In this document: positions 17,250 to 26,261 of the stretch, in pieces
How the letters are laid out: each line of letters opens with the position of its first letter
How positions within the stretch are numbered: the first letter of the stretch is position 1
Assembly: GCA_045629045.1 (NCBI GenBank)
Contig: JAZQQM010000061.1
Span: 62,001 to 126,000, forward strand
From: JAILLW01 sp045629045
GTDB taxonomy: Bacteria > Bacillota > Clostridia > Lachnospirales > Lachnospiraceae
Reading direction: 5' to 3'
Length of the DNA: 64,000 bases
Notes under the pieces: model-generated
Database searches by the model: none
What the model saw: only the letters and a program-made list of their open reading frames with translations
Told to the model about the DNA's origin: nothing
Made by a program: the position numbers and the translations under genes

Positions 17250-18322
17250 TATTTCATTACCGATGTAATTAAGGACATAATTGTCTCAATTGCATTACTT
17301 TGGTTAGATTTTTGCATGGTATTTATGTATGTCAGACGGGTAAAATATAATTCCGTGACTTTTTCGATTAAGTTGGTTGCAAGATTCTCATCATCCTTAA
17401 CGACCATTGAATAGCCCTGTGATTCAAAAGAATGGGCGTTAAGTACCTGGTCACCGCGAGAACCTTTGGATAAAGGAACCAGAATATTGGGCTTGTTAAG
17501 GGCCAGAAGCTCACAGATTGAATTGGCGCCGGCACGTGAAATAACAAGATCTGCCATTGCAAAAATATCCTTAAGCTCATCGGTGATATATTCAAACTGC
17601 TTGTAGCCTGCCGATTCCATTGTAACAAGGGATACATCTCTTTTCCCTTTGCCACATATATGAACTATCTGAAAATCATGTAATAATTCGGGAAGTGCCT
17701 TGCGAACGGCATCGTTTACCGACTGGGCGCCCAAAGATCCGCCGATTACCAAAATAACGGGTTTGTTTCGGTTAAATCCACAGAACTTAAGACCGGCTTC
17801 TTTATTTCCCATAAGCAGTTCATCTCTTATGGGCGAACCTGTAAGAACGGCTTTACGTTTGGGAAGGTTCTTAACAGTTTCGGGGAAATTGCAGCATATC
17901 TTTTTACAAAAAGGTAATCCCAGCTTATTGGCAAGACCGGGAGTCATATCAGATTCGTGGGATACTACCGGAACACGGCACAAAAAGGCAGCAATAACAA
18001 CCGGAAGACCTACGAATCCGCCCTTGGAAAATATTACATTGGGTTTAAATTCTTTAATATATGCTTTGGCTTCTTTAATACCTTTGATTACTTTGAAGGG
18101 ATCGGAAAAATTCTTGATATCAAAGTATCTTCTGAGCTTTCCTGTTGAAATACCCACATAATTAATTCCCGCTTCCGGAATAAGTCGGCTTTCGATACCG
18201 TCGTATGAACCAATATATGATATTGTAAATCCGGCGTCTTTTAAATAGGGAAGAAGTGCAAGATTGGGAGTTACATGTCCTGCTGTTCCGCCACCTGTTA
18301 AAATAATACGCTTTTCTGCCAT
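17249..18322 (-). CDS. murG: MurG-type undecaprenyl-PP-MurNAc-pentapeptide GlcNAc transferase
   Basis: A ~357-aa GT28 glycosyltransferase making lipid II from lipid I on the inner membrane face. The first G-loop ILTGGGTAGHVTPN, the region IFSKGGFVGLPVV with HESDMTPGLAN, the donor-binding loop VIGGSLGAQSVND and the later SRAGANSICELLALNKPNI all match MurG. Two adjacent ATGs and an upstream TTG are possible starts. I chose the ATG at 18322 because AGGTGAT lies at the best spacing from it. It is not in a dcw division cluster here but heads an operon with the acyltransferase pair. Confidence 0.9.
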   Translation of the reverse strand: MAEKRIILTGGGTAGHVTPNLALLPYLKDAGFTISYIGSYDGIESRLIPEAGINYVGISTGKLRRYFDIKNFSDPFKVIKGIKEAKAYIKEFKPNVIFSKGGFVGLPVVIAAFLCRVPVVSHESDMTPGLANKLGLPFCKKICCNFPETVKNLPKRKAVLTGSPIRDELLMGNKEAGLKFCGFNRNKPVILVIGGSLGAQSVNDAVRKALPELLHDFQIVHICGKGKRDVSLVTMESAGYKQFEYITDELKDIFAMADLVISRAGANSICELLALNKPNILVPLSKGSRGDQVLNAHSFESQGYSMVVKDDENLATNLIEKVTELYFTRLTYINTMQKSNQSNAIETIMSLITSVMK

Positions 18323-18468
18323 CATTATCACCTGCAAAGACTGTTCTTATTTCTTGTAAAGTCTATTTCCTTTATATAAAATATGAGTATAGCAGAAAAA
18401 CTGCAATAAATACAGATACTGTATAAGAAAAGAGGATAATGTGAATATAAAATTCACAGGTGATTTGT

Positions 18469-20727
18469 ATGAGTAAACTTTGGTACAAAGATAAGGCAAA
18501 TATTTGGGAGGAAGCACTTCCGTTGGGAAACGGTCGTTTGGGTGCGATGGTTTTCGGAGGTGTTTCGAATGAACAAATACAGGTAAATGAAGAAAGTATG
18601 TGGTATGGGGCACCAATGAACAGAATAAATCCCGATGCCAAAGATAATCTTCCCAAGATAAGGGAACTGATTTTTGCCGGTAAAATACCGGAAGCCGAAA
18701 GACTTATGAAGTATTCATTATCGGGCTGTCCCGAAAGTGTGCATCCGTACCAGTCTTTAGGAAATATTTATATGTCTTTTTACGGGATGGGAGAAATAAC
18801 ATCCTATACAAGAACTCTTGACTTGGATACTGCTACTTATGAGCAGCTTTTCGGGGATGAAGATACGGCATATTCCCGCAGAATATTTATTTCCAAGCCT
18901 GCTGATATTATGGTTATTCATCTTAAGGCAAGCGGCAGAAAAAAGCTTAATTTTGATGCCATATTGCGACGTGAACGTTTCTTTGACGGAGTAAGTAAGA
19001 TAGAAGATAAGGGTATATCTTTGTACGGAAATCTGGGAAAAGGCGGCCTTGATTTTAGGATGAGTCTTGTAGCTAAGACAAAGAACGGTTCCGTTAAAGT
19101 AATAGGTGAGCACATTGTAGTGTCAAATGCGGACGAGGCAGTTTTATATTTTAGTGCCGATACTTCTTATCATATGGAAGGTGATGGGACAAAGAATCTT
19201 GAGGATGCCGTTTATACACGAATTATCGGTGCAATGAGCCGCAAAATCTCGGATTTGTATGAAGAACATGTTGCCGATTATAAGAAATTATATGAAAAAG
19301 TAGATTTACGAATAAATGAAGAGGTGGATTACGATATTCTGCCTACCGATGAGCGAATTAAAAAGGCATCTTTGCGACAGGGTCCGGATGTGGGACTTTC
19401 TAAGTTGTATTTTGATTACGGAAGGTATCTTCTTATTTCATGTTCCAGGGAAGGAACATTGCCGGCAACCCTTCAGGGATTGTGGAACAAAGATATGCTT
19501 CCTGCCTGGGACAGCAAATATACGATTAACATTAATGCACAGATGAATTATTGGCCGGCCGAAAGCTGTAATCTTTCGGAGTGTCATATGCCTTTATTTG
19601 AGCTTATTAAGAAGCTTGCCGAAAACGGAAAGGAAACAGCCGGATTAATGTACGGCTGCAACGGCTGGGTGGCTCATCATAATACGGATATGTGGGGTGA
19701 TACGGCACCACAGGATATTTGGAATCCGGCAACTTATTGGGTTATGGGCGGTGCCTGGCTTTGTACTCATATCTGGAATCACTATGAATATACTCTTGAT
19801 AAGGATTTTCTTGAGGAATATTACCCGATTATTAAGGGAAGTGTTGAGTTTTTCCTTGATTATCTGGTGGAAAAGGACGGATATCTTGTTACCTGTCCGT
19901 CGGTTTCGCCGGAAAATACCTTCAGACTTCCCTCGGGCGTTACAGGTGCAAATATATACGGTGTAACAATGGATAATCAGATATTAAGAGACTTGTTTAC
20001 ACAGTATATTAATGCTGCTGCCATATTGGGTGTTGATGAAGAAGTCGTATCAAAAGTTAAAGAGACCAGGGATAAATTGATTCCTACAAGGATTGGTTCA
20101 AACGGAACCATAATGGAGTGGCCTTTGGAGTATGATGAAGTTGAAATAGGTCACAGACATATATCACATCTGTATGGTTTGTTCCCGTCAAATCAGATTT
20201 CGGTAGATGAAACACCGGAACTGGCCAAAGCTGCCGAGGCTACGCTTGAGAGACGATTAAGCAACGGCGGAGGTCATACGGGATGGTCAAGAGCCTGGAT
20301 AATTAATATGTATGCCAAGCTGTGGGATAAAGAAAAAGCCTATGAAAATCTCAAGGCATTGTTTGCCACGTCAACATACCCCAATATGTTTGATAAACAT
20401 CCGCCTTTCCAGATAGACGGTAATTTCGGAGCTACGGCGGCCATTGCCAATATGCTTGTACAGTCTACAATGACTAAAATAATACTTCTTCCGGCACTTC
20501 CCGAAAAATGGAAGAGAGGTTCCGTTAAGGGACTTAGCTTAAAGGGGTGCGGAAAAATAGACCTGTCCTGGAAGAATTCCAAAATAGTTGATTGTAAGAT
20601 AATGTTTACCAAAGATGTTAAAAAGACGGTTATTTTTGGTGATATCAAAGAGGAGATATCTTTTGCGGCAAATAAGCCATGTATGATTAAACCGACACTG
20701 CTCGGTAAATTTAAGACGGAAGCTTAA
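18469..20727 (+). CDS. GH95 alpha-L-fucosidase/galactosidase-type glycoside hydrolase
   Basis: A 752-aa protein of glycoside hydrolase family 95. The N-terminal domain shows WEEALPLGNGRLGAMVFGG and the substrate region QVNEESMWYGAP. The (alpha/alpha)6 barrel contains NININAQMNYWPAESCNLSE, GWVAHHNTDMWGD and the late GHTGWSRAW and DGNFGATAAIANML motifs. The family hydrolyses alpha-1,2-linked L-fucose or L-galactose. There is no signal peptide, so it acts on imported oligosaccharides. The ATG at 18469 is preceded by ACAGGTGAT; a GTG three codons upstream is less likely. It is divergent from murG and stands alone. Confidence 0.9.
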   Translation: MSKLWYKDKANIWEEALPLGNGRLGAMVFGGVSNEQIQVNEESMWYGAPMNRINPDAKDNLPKIRELIFAGKIPEAERLMKYSLSGCPESVHPYQSLGNIYMSFYGMGEITSYTRTLDLDTATYEQLFGDEDTAYSRRIFISKPADIMVIHLKASGRKKLNFDAILRRERFFDGVSKIEDKGISLYGNLGKGGLDFRMSLVAKTKNGSVKVIGEHIVVSNADEAVLYFSADTSYHMEGDGTKNLEDAVYTRIIGAMSRKISDLYEEHVADYKKLYEKVDLRINEEVDYDILPTDERIKKASLRQGPDVGLSKLYFDYGRYLLISCSREGTLPATLQGLWNKDMLPAWDSKYTININAQMNYWPAESCNLSECHMPLFELIKKLAENGKETAGLMYGCNGWVAHHNTDMWGDTAPQDIWNPATYWVMGGAWLCTHIWNHYEYTLDKDFLEEYYPIIKGSVEFFLDYLVEKDGYLVTCPSVSPENTFRLPSGVTGANIYGVTMDNQILRDLFTQYINAAAILGVDEEVVSKVKETRDKLIPTRIGSNGTIMEWPLEYDEVEIGHRHISHLYGLFPSNQISVDETPELAKAAEATLERRLSNGGGHTGWSRAWIINMYAKLWDKEKAYENLKALFATSTYPNMFDKHPPFQIDGNFGATAAIANMLVQSTMTKIILLPALPEKWKRGSVKGLSLKGCGKIDLSWKNSKIVDCKIMFTKDVKKTVIFGDIKEEISFAANKPCMIKPTLLGKFKTEA

Positions 20728-20749
20728 CAATTGCCCGAATGTACGGGAC

Positions 20750-20778
20750 TTGAAGAAAGTTAAATCTTTAACTATAAT
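20750..20778 (+). promoter_or_regulatory. pgi promoter
   Basis: TTGAAG at 20750-20755, a 17-nt spacer and TATAAT at 20773-20778, giving a start about 60 nt upstream of pgi. Confidence 0.65.
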
Positions 20779-20839
20779 AGCAAATGGATTTTTAACTTAT
20801 GCAAAAACACTATTTATATCTTTTTAAGGAGGATGACAC

Positions 20840-22420
20840 ATGGTTTCATGGAAAAATCTTGATACGCTTGATTCATATAAAGCGCTCAAGAATTCAAAGG
20901 AAGTTGACCTGGTAAGCGTTATGTCGGGTGATAACGGAGCCAAGAGAGTAAAGGAATATTCCGTTCCCATGGCAGAAGGCTTAACATATAACTATGCTGC
21001 CAAGAAGGTTGACGATGATATCTTAAAGCAGCTTGTTGATTTAGCTGACGAAGCTCAGCTTGCCGATAAGTTTAAGGCACTGTATGAAGGTGAAGTTATT
21101 AATACAGGTGAGAAGAGACTTGTTCTTCATCAGTTAACCCGTGGTCAGCTTGGTGCAGACGTTGTGGTTGACGGCGTTAATAAGAGAGATTTTTATCTTG
21201 GCGAACAGAAGAAAATTGCTGATTTTGCCAATAAAGTTCATAACGGTGAAGTTGTTAACGGTGCCGGTGAGAAGTTTACAACCGTAGTTCAGATCGGAAT
21301 CGGAGGAAGCGATTTAGGTCCCAGAGCTATGTATCTTGCGCTTGAGAACTGGGCTAAAGTTACGGGTAATTTCAAGATGGAAGCTAAGTTCATAAGTAAC
21401 GTAGATCCCGATGATGCGGCAGCAGTACTTGCTTCTGTTGACGTTGCTCATTCGTTATTCATTTTGGTATCTAAGTCAGGTACAACACTTGAGACATTGA
21501 CTAACGAATCTTTTGTAAAGGATGCTCTTAAGAAGGCAGGCCTTGATGCTTCCAAGCACATGGTTGCCGTTACATCATCATCTTCACCTCTTGCAAAGAG
21601 TGCCGATTATCTTGAAGCATTCTTTATGGATGATTATATCGGCGGAAGATTTTCATCATGCTCAGGGGTTGGCGGTGCTATCCTTTCACTTGCATTCGGA
21701 CCTTCTGTATTCGCAGATTTCCTTGATGGAGCTGCTAAAGAAGATAAGCTTGCAGCATCTTCTGACGTACGTAAGAATCCTGCAATGCTTGATGCACTTA
21801 TCGGAGTATATGAAAGAAATGTTCTTGATTATGCCTGCACGGCTGTGCTTCCGTATTCTCAGGCACTTAATCGTTTCCCTGCACATTTACAGCAGGCTGA
21901 TATGGAATCAAACGGTAAATCCGTTAACAGATTCGGAGAGCCGATTAGTTATAAGACAGGTCCTGTTATCTTCGGTGAACCCGGAACTAACGGACAGCAT
22001 TCTTTCTATCAGTTATTACACCAGGGCAAAGATATCATTCCTATTCAGTTCGTAGGATTTAAGAACAGCCAGATAGGAACGGATGTTGATATTCAGGGAA
22101 GTACTTCTCAGCAGAAGTTGTGTGCCAATGTTGCAGCTCAGATAGTTGCATTTGCCTGTGGTAAGGATGATGAGAACCTTAATAAGAAATTTGACGGAAA
22201 TCGTCCTTCAAGTATTATTATCGGTGATAAGCTTACTCCGGGAGCACTTGGAGCGTTGTTGTCACACTTCGAAAACAAGATTATGTTCCAGGGCTTTTTG
22301 TGGAATGTTAACAGCTTCGACCAGGAAGGCGTTCAGCTCGGTAAGGTTCTTGCAAAGAAAGTACTTGCTCACGAAACCGATGGCGCATTAAAGGAATTCA
22401 GTGATTTATTGAATATCTAA
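20840..22420 (+). CDS. pgi: Glucose-6-phosphate isomerase
   Basis: A 526-aa isomerase interconverting glucose-6-phosphate and fructose-6-phosphate. Family signatures are VQIGIGGSDLGPRAMYLAL, the phosphate-binding VSKSGTTLETLTN, QQADMESNGKSV and FGEPGTNGQHSFYQLLHQG, with the catalytic Glu and His. The start has a strong AAGGAGGATGACAC RBS. Codons are clearly biased toward a highly expressed set. It is monocistronic, with its own promoter and terminator. Confidence 0.97.
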   Translation: MVSWKNLDTLDSYKALKNSKEVDLVSVMSGDNGAKRVKEYSVPMAEGLTYNYAAKKVDDDILKQLVDLADEAQLADKFKALYEGEVINTGEKRLVLHQLTRGQLGADVVVDGVNKRDFYLGEQKKIADFANKVHNGEVVNGAGEKFTTVVQIGIGGSDLGPRAMYLALENWAKVTGNFKMEAKFISNVDPDDAAAVLASVDVAHSLFILVSKSGTTLETLTNESFVKDALKKAGLDASKHMVAVTSSSSPLAKSADYLEAFFMDDYIGGRFSSCSGVGGAILSLAFGPSVFADFLDGAAKEDKLAASSDVRKNPAMLDALIGVYERNVLDYACTAVLPYSQALNRFPAHLQQADMESNGKSVNRFGEPISYKTGPVIFGEPGTNGQHSFYQLLHQGKDIIPIQFVGFKNSQIGTDVDIQGSTSQQKLCANVAAQIVAFACGKDDENLNKKFDGNRPSSIIIGDKLTPGALGALLSHFENKIMFQGFLWNVNSFDQEGVQLGKVLAKKVLAHETDGALKEFSDLLNI

Positions 22421-22447
22421 AAATTATATAAAATATTAAAATAAAAG

Positions 22448-22479
22448 TCGCTTAGGTCTTAAGGCCTAGGCGATTTTTT
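22448..22479 (+). terminator. pgi terminator
   Basis: A 9-bp stem TCGCTTAGG/CCTAGGCGA (one G-T pair) with an 8-nt loop is followed by TTTTTT. Confidence 0.85.
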
Positions 22480-22558
22480 GGTATAATCAAAAATGTCGTA
22501 TGTAATAAGAATAAGTTACAGATGTGTTTAATGGTTTTATTATTCAAGGGGATACAAT

Positions 22559-23488
22559 ATGAATAAACCGGGTTGGAAAAAATTTTATGATTATGTACTT
22601 ATAATATTTGGTTCTATGGTTGCGGCCTTTGCTGTCGAAGAATTCCTTGTACCAAATACAATTCTTGACGGTGGTGTAGTCGGTGTCAGTATCATGATTA
22701 ATGCATTGACAGGTATTACATTAGGTCTTTTGACTTTTGGAATAAACATTCCGTTTTTGATTATAGGATCACGTAAGCTTGGCAAAAAATTTATATTCAG
22801 ATCTGCGGTGGGAATGGCAACATTTTCTATCTTTGTAGAAATATTCGCTGCATGGATAGAAATCACCCAGGTTGATTTACTGGCAGTATGTTACGGCGGT
22901 GTATTCTTAGGTCTCGGATGCGGACTTGTAATTAAACATGGAGGCTGTCTTGACGGTACAGAAACCGTAGCCATTATGTTTAACAAGAAATTTAAATGGC
23001 CGGTGGGACAGACGGTACTTATATTTAATGTTGTGATATACGGTACGGCGGGAATTCTGTTTGGCTGGAACAGAGCAATGTTCAGTTTGCTTACGTATTT
23101 TATCGCATCCAAAGTCATTGATATGGTTGAAACAGGCTTTGATAAAGCTAAAGCGGCAATGATTATAACAAATGAGTGCGAGGAAATTGCCCAACAGATT
23201 TATGAAAAACTTGGTCGTACGGTAACGATACTTGAAGGTGAAGGATTAATAAGCGGCAAAAAGGTAGTTTTATATTGTGTACTTAGTAAGTTCGAGATAA
23301 ACGATTTACGAAACATTATTGATTCTATTGATGATTCTGCATTTATAGCTATTTCCGATGTTGAAGAAATAATAGGTTCCCATATCAAAAAGGGCGGAAA
23401 GATTAAGAAAGCGGAAATAACGGCCAAAGTATTCGCACTTCAAAATGAAGAAGATTTAGAAGAAATAAAGAAAAATAAACAAAACTAA
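22559..23488 (+). CDS. YitT family membrane protein
   Basis: A 309-aa protein with five to six membrane helices in residues 10-190 (YitT_membrane/DUF161), then a cytosolic DUF2179 domain around KAAMIITNECEEIAQQIYEK to SAFIAISDVEEIIG. A glycine-rich KHGGCLDGTETVAIMF motif in the membrane part is typical. The transported substrate is unknown; the C-terminal domain is thought to be regulatory. RBS AAGGGG precedes the ATG. The next small gene follows 16 nt later, suggesting co-transcription. Confidence 0.85.
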   Translation: MNKPGWKKFYDYVLIIFGSMVAAFAVEEFLVPNTILDGGVVGVSIMINALTGITLGLLTFGINIPFLIIGSRKLGKKFIFRSAVGMATFSIFVEIFAAWIEITQVDLLAVCYGGVFLGLGCGLVIKHGGCLDGTETVAIMFNKKFKWPVGQTVLIFNVVIYGTAGILFGWNRAMFSLLTYFIASKVIDMVETGFDKAKAAMIITNECEEIAQQIYEKLGRTVTILEGEGLISGKKVVLYCVLSKFEINDLRNIIDSIDDSAFIAISDVEEIIGSHIKKGGKIKKAEITAKVFALQNEEDLEEIKKNKQN

Positions 23489-23504
23489 AAGGGGGATATC
23501 TACA

Positions 23505-23996
23505 ATGGGAGATAACAACGAAAACATTACAACAGAAATCAAAGGAAACGAAAGCGAATTAATTGCAATATTAAAGGATATTCAATTAAATGAGCAAAAA
23601 GAAATGAAATATGCCAAGCGACAGAGCAGATTTGCCATGATAGTATCTGTAGCCTGTCTTGTAATTGTAGTTCTTATAGGACTTGCATTTTTGGCCATAA
23701 TGCCTAAGGTAGTAACTCTTCTTGATGATGTTCAGGGAATTGTCACCGAAGCAAATACCATTGTTTCGGATTCAAAAACAATTATGTCGGACTTAAATAA
23801 AGTAACAAAGGAATTGGCCGCAGCCGATATTGATGGATTATTCGAAAAAGTTGATACTTTGGTTATAGAGTCTCAAAGCAGTGTTGAGGCAGCAATGCAA
23901 AAGGTTGAGTCAATGGATATAGAGGGATTAAACTCGGCCATAGCAGATTTGCAAAGTGTAATAGAACCGCTTGCTAAAATGTTCGGTAAAAGATAA
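23505..23996 (+). CDS. Small single-pass membrane protein with coiled coil (DUF948-like)
   Basis: This 163-aa protein has a cytosolic start of ~45 residues and one membrane helix at about 46-68 (FAMIVSVACLVIVVLIGLAF). It then has a long heptad-rich region (VVTLLDDVQGIVTEANTIV onward), resembling DUF948 or the helical part of chemoreceptors. No enzymatic motif is visible. It may organise envelope or membrane partners; the function is unknown. It lies between yitT and a dehydrogenase gene with small gaps (16 and 11 nt). Confidence 0.6.
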   Translation: MGDNNENITTEIKGNESELIAILKDIQLNEQKEMKYAKRQSRFAMIVSVACLVIVVLIGLAFLAIMPKVVTLLDDVQGIVTEANTIVSDSKTIMSDLNKVTKELAAADIDGLFEKVDTLVIESQSSVEAAMQKVESMDIEGLNSAIADLQSVIEPLAKMFGKR

Positions 23997-24007
23997 GACG
24001 GATTAAA

Positions 24008-24970
24008 ATGAAAATTGTTGTTTTGGAAAGAAACAGTGTAGGTCTTGATGTATCGGTTGAAGGATTTAAGAAGTTCGGAGAGCTTGTAACATATCCCAAT
24101 ACATCAACCTATGAAGAAATTAAAGAAAGAGTTAAGGATGCGGATATTATTATTGCCAATAAATCTGCACTTAACGAAGAAACCCTGAAAGATGCACCTA
24201 ATGTTAAGTTCATTGGCGAATTTGCAACAGGATATGACAACGTGGATTTATCCTATTGTAAGTCACGTGGAATTAAGGTGGCGAATATTGTTGATTATTC
24301 GACAGATGCGGTGGCACAGCATACTTTTGCGCTGATGTTTTATGTTCTTGAGAAGCTGCGTCATTATGATGATTATGTCAAAGGCGGTGAATATGCTTCT
24401 CAGACCAGGTTCAGCAATTTTGATAAACCCTTTGTAGAACTTAGCGGTAAAACCTGGGGTATTATAGGAATGGGTAACATTGGTCGCAAGGTTGCTTCGA
24501 TTGCCAAGGCCTTTGGTTGTGAAGTTATTTTTTATTCCGTTACCGGTAAGTCAAAAGTTACGGAATATGAACAGGTTTCTTTTGATGAATTGCTAAGGAG
24601 AAGTGATTTTTTGTCAATTCATTGTCCGCTTAGTGATCTGACAAGGGGACTTATTAATTATGATGCTTTATCAAAAATGAAGAAAACTTCGATTTTGATT
24701 AATGTGGCGAGAGGTCCGGTAGTTGTGGATGCCGATTTGGCAAGAGCGTTAAATGAAGGAATCATTATGGCAGCAGGACTGGATGTTACGGGAACCGAGC
24801 CCATGAAGGATGAAAATCCTTTAAGTAAAATTATGGATTCCGACAAACTTATAATTACGCCACATTTGGCATGGGCGTCTACGGAAGCCAGAAACAGATG
24901 CGTTGAAGAGAATATCAAAAATATAGAAGCTTTTCTAAACGGGGAAGATCGTAACATAGTAAATAAATAA
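24008..24970 (+). CDS. D-isomer-specific 2-hydroxyacid dehydrogenase
   Basis: A 320-aa NAD-dependent dehydrogenase. The nucleotide-binding motif is GIIGMGNIGRKV (residues ~152-163). The catalytic Arg lies in NVARGPVVV, the Glu in the GLDVTGTEP region and the His in ITPHLAWAS. The set fits the D-lactate, hydroxypyruvate and phosphoglycerate dehydrogenase superfamily; the length suits a glycerate/hydroxypyruvate-type enzyme without an ACT domain, so it is not SerA. The exact substrate cannot be read from the sequence. It is 13 nt upstream of mtaD and probably co-transcribed with it. Confidence 0.85.
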   Translation: MKIVVLERNSVGLDVSVEGFKKFGELVTYPNTSTYEEIKERVKDADIIIANKSALNEETLKDAPNVKFIGEFATGYDNVDLSYCKSRGIKVANIVDYSTDAVAQHTFALMFYVLEKLRHYDDYVKGGEYASQTRFSNFDKPFVELSGKTWGIIGMGNIGRKVASIAKAFGCEVIFYSVTGKSKVTEYEQVSFDELLRRSDFLSIHCPLSDLTRGLINYDALSKMKKTSILINVARGPVVVDADLARALNEGIIMAAGLDVTGTEPMKDENPLSKIMDSDKLIITPHLAWASTEARNRCVEENIKNIEAFLNGEDRNIVNK

Positions 24971-24983
24971 CAGGAGAAGATTA

Positions 24984-26261
24984 ATGGGTATTTTATTAAA
25001 GAACATCAAAGCTATCGTACCTGAGGGCAATGAGGATGTTGTTAAGACAACGTCTATCTTTATTGAGGGAGACAAAATTGTGGGTATCGGTACGGAGCCT
25101 TCCGGATTCAAAGCGGATAAGGTAATTGAAGGCGAGGATAAACTTGCAATTCCGGGACTTATTAACTGTCATACTCATTCATATATGGCATTTATGCGTA
25201 ATATAGCAGATGATTTAAGTTTTATGGACTGGTTATTCGGAAGAATAGATCCTATCGAGCAGAAGATGAGCGATGAAGATACGTACTGGGGTGCGTGCCT
25301 TGCTATTATTGAAATGATGAAATCCGGCACAACCTGCTTTAATGACATGATGATGAATATTAAGCAGACAACCAAAGCTATCAAGGAGTCCGGTATGAGA
25401 GCTGTTATGTGCAGAGGTCTTGTGGGAAGTGCCGAAGATGACGGCGGAAGAATCGACCAGACCTATGAAGAAATGGAATTTTGCAAAGACTGCGACAGAA
25501 TAACATTTAAATTCGGTCCTCATGCTCCTTATACCTGTACGGAAGATTATTTCAGAAGAGTTTCCGATGAAGCCAAGAAAGCCGGAATCGGTATACACGT
25601 TCATTTGTCCGAAAGCGTAAGTGAAATTGAAGGATGCGCCAAGGATCACGGATGTTCGCCTATTGAAATGGCAGACAGAAACGGTTTGTTTGATGTTCCC
25701 TGTGTAGCAGCCCATTGCGTTCAGGTAGATGACAAAGATATGGATATTCTGGCTAAAAAAGGTGTATCGGTTGTTTCAAATCCTGCCAGCAATATGAAGC
25801 TCGGTAACGGTTTTGCGCCTATTCCCGAGATGATGGCAAAGGGTATAAATGTATGTCTTGGTACAGACGGTGCCGCTTCAAACAATTCCCTTAATATGTT
25901 CCATGAAATGTCCCTTATGGCATTGATTCACAAAGGAACTCACAAGACTCCCGAATGTGTGGGAGCCAAAGATGTATTTAAGATGGCTACAATCAACGGA
26001 GCGAAGGCTTTGAGCCTTGACAAAGAAATAGGAAGTCTTGAAGTCGGAAAGAAAGCCGATATAGCTATTCTTGATCTGAACAATCCGTCTTTGATGCCTA
26101 ATAATAATCTTATTGCCGGACTTAGCTATTCGGCTAACGGTTCCGAAGTTGATACTGTTATTATTGACGGTAAGGTTACCATGGAAGGCAGAAAAATCCT
26201 TACCATGGATGAAAAGCTTGTTTACTCAAAAGTAAATGATATTATCAAGAGAATAATGTGA
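24984..26261 (+). CDS. mtaD: 5-methylthioadenosine/S-adenosylhomocysteine deaminase
   Basis: A 425-aa metal-dependent amidohydrolase. Metal ligands appear in INCHTHSYMAFMRN, GIHVHLSESVSE, CVAAHCVQVDD and the late GTDGAASNNSLN Asp. The family deaminates MTA and S-adenosylhomocysteine to their inosyl forms. ahcY lies about 3 kb downstream, so the pair may recycle SAH by deamination followed by hydrolysis. The start has CAGGAGAAG upstream. Its TGA stop is formed by the first bases of the REP-type element that begins at 26257, so the last few residues may have been altered by that insertion. Confidence 0.88.
   Translation: MGILLKNIKAIVPEGNEDVVKTTSIFIEGDKIVGIGTEPSGFKADKVIEGEDKLAIPGLINCHTHSYMAFMRNIADDLSFMDWLFGRIDPIEQKMSDEDTYWGACLAIIEMMKSGTTCFNDMMMNIKQTTKAIKESGMRAVMCRGLVGSAEDDGGRIDQTYEEMEFCKDCDRITFKFGPHAPYTCTEDYFRRVSDEAKKAGIGIHVHLSESVSEIEGCAKDHGCSPIEMADRNGLFDVPCVAAHCVQVDDKDMDILAKKGVSVVSNPASNMKLGNGFAPIPEMMAKGINVCLGTDGAASNNSLNMFHEMSLMALIHKGTHKTPECVGAKDVFKMATINGAKALSLDKEIGSLEVGKKADIAILDLNNPSLMPNNNLIAGLSYSANGSEVDTVIIDGKVTMEGRKILTMDEKLVYSKVNDIIKRIM

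Noticed and set aside
21522..22055. A 177-codon open frame in another frame of the plus strand
   Set aside because: It is entirely within pgi, whose motifs and length are certain; the alternative product is low in sense features and lacks an RBS.
24280..24300. A parS-like CACGTG match inside the dehydrogenase gene
   Set aside because: Only the central six bases match; the flanks do not form the 16-bp palindrome.
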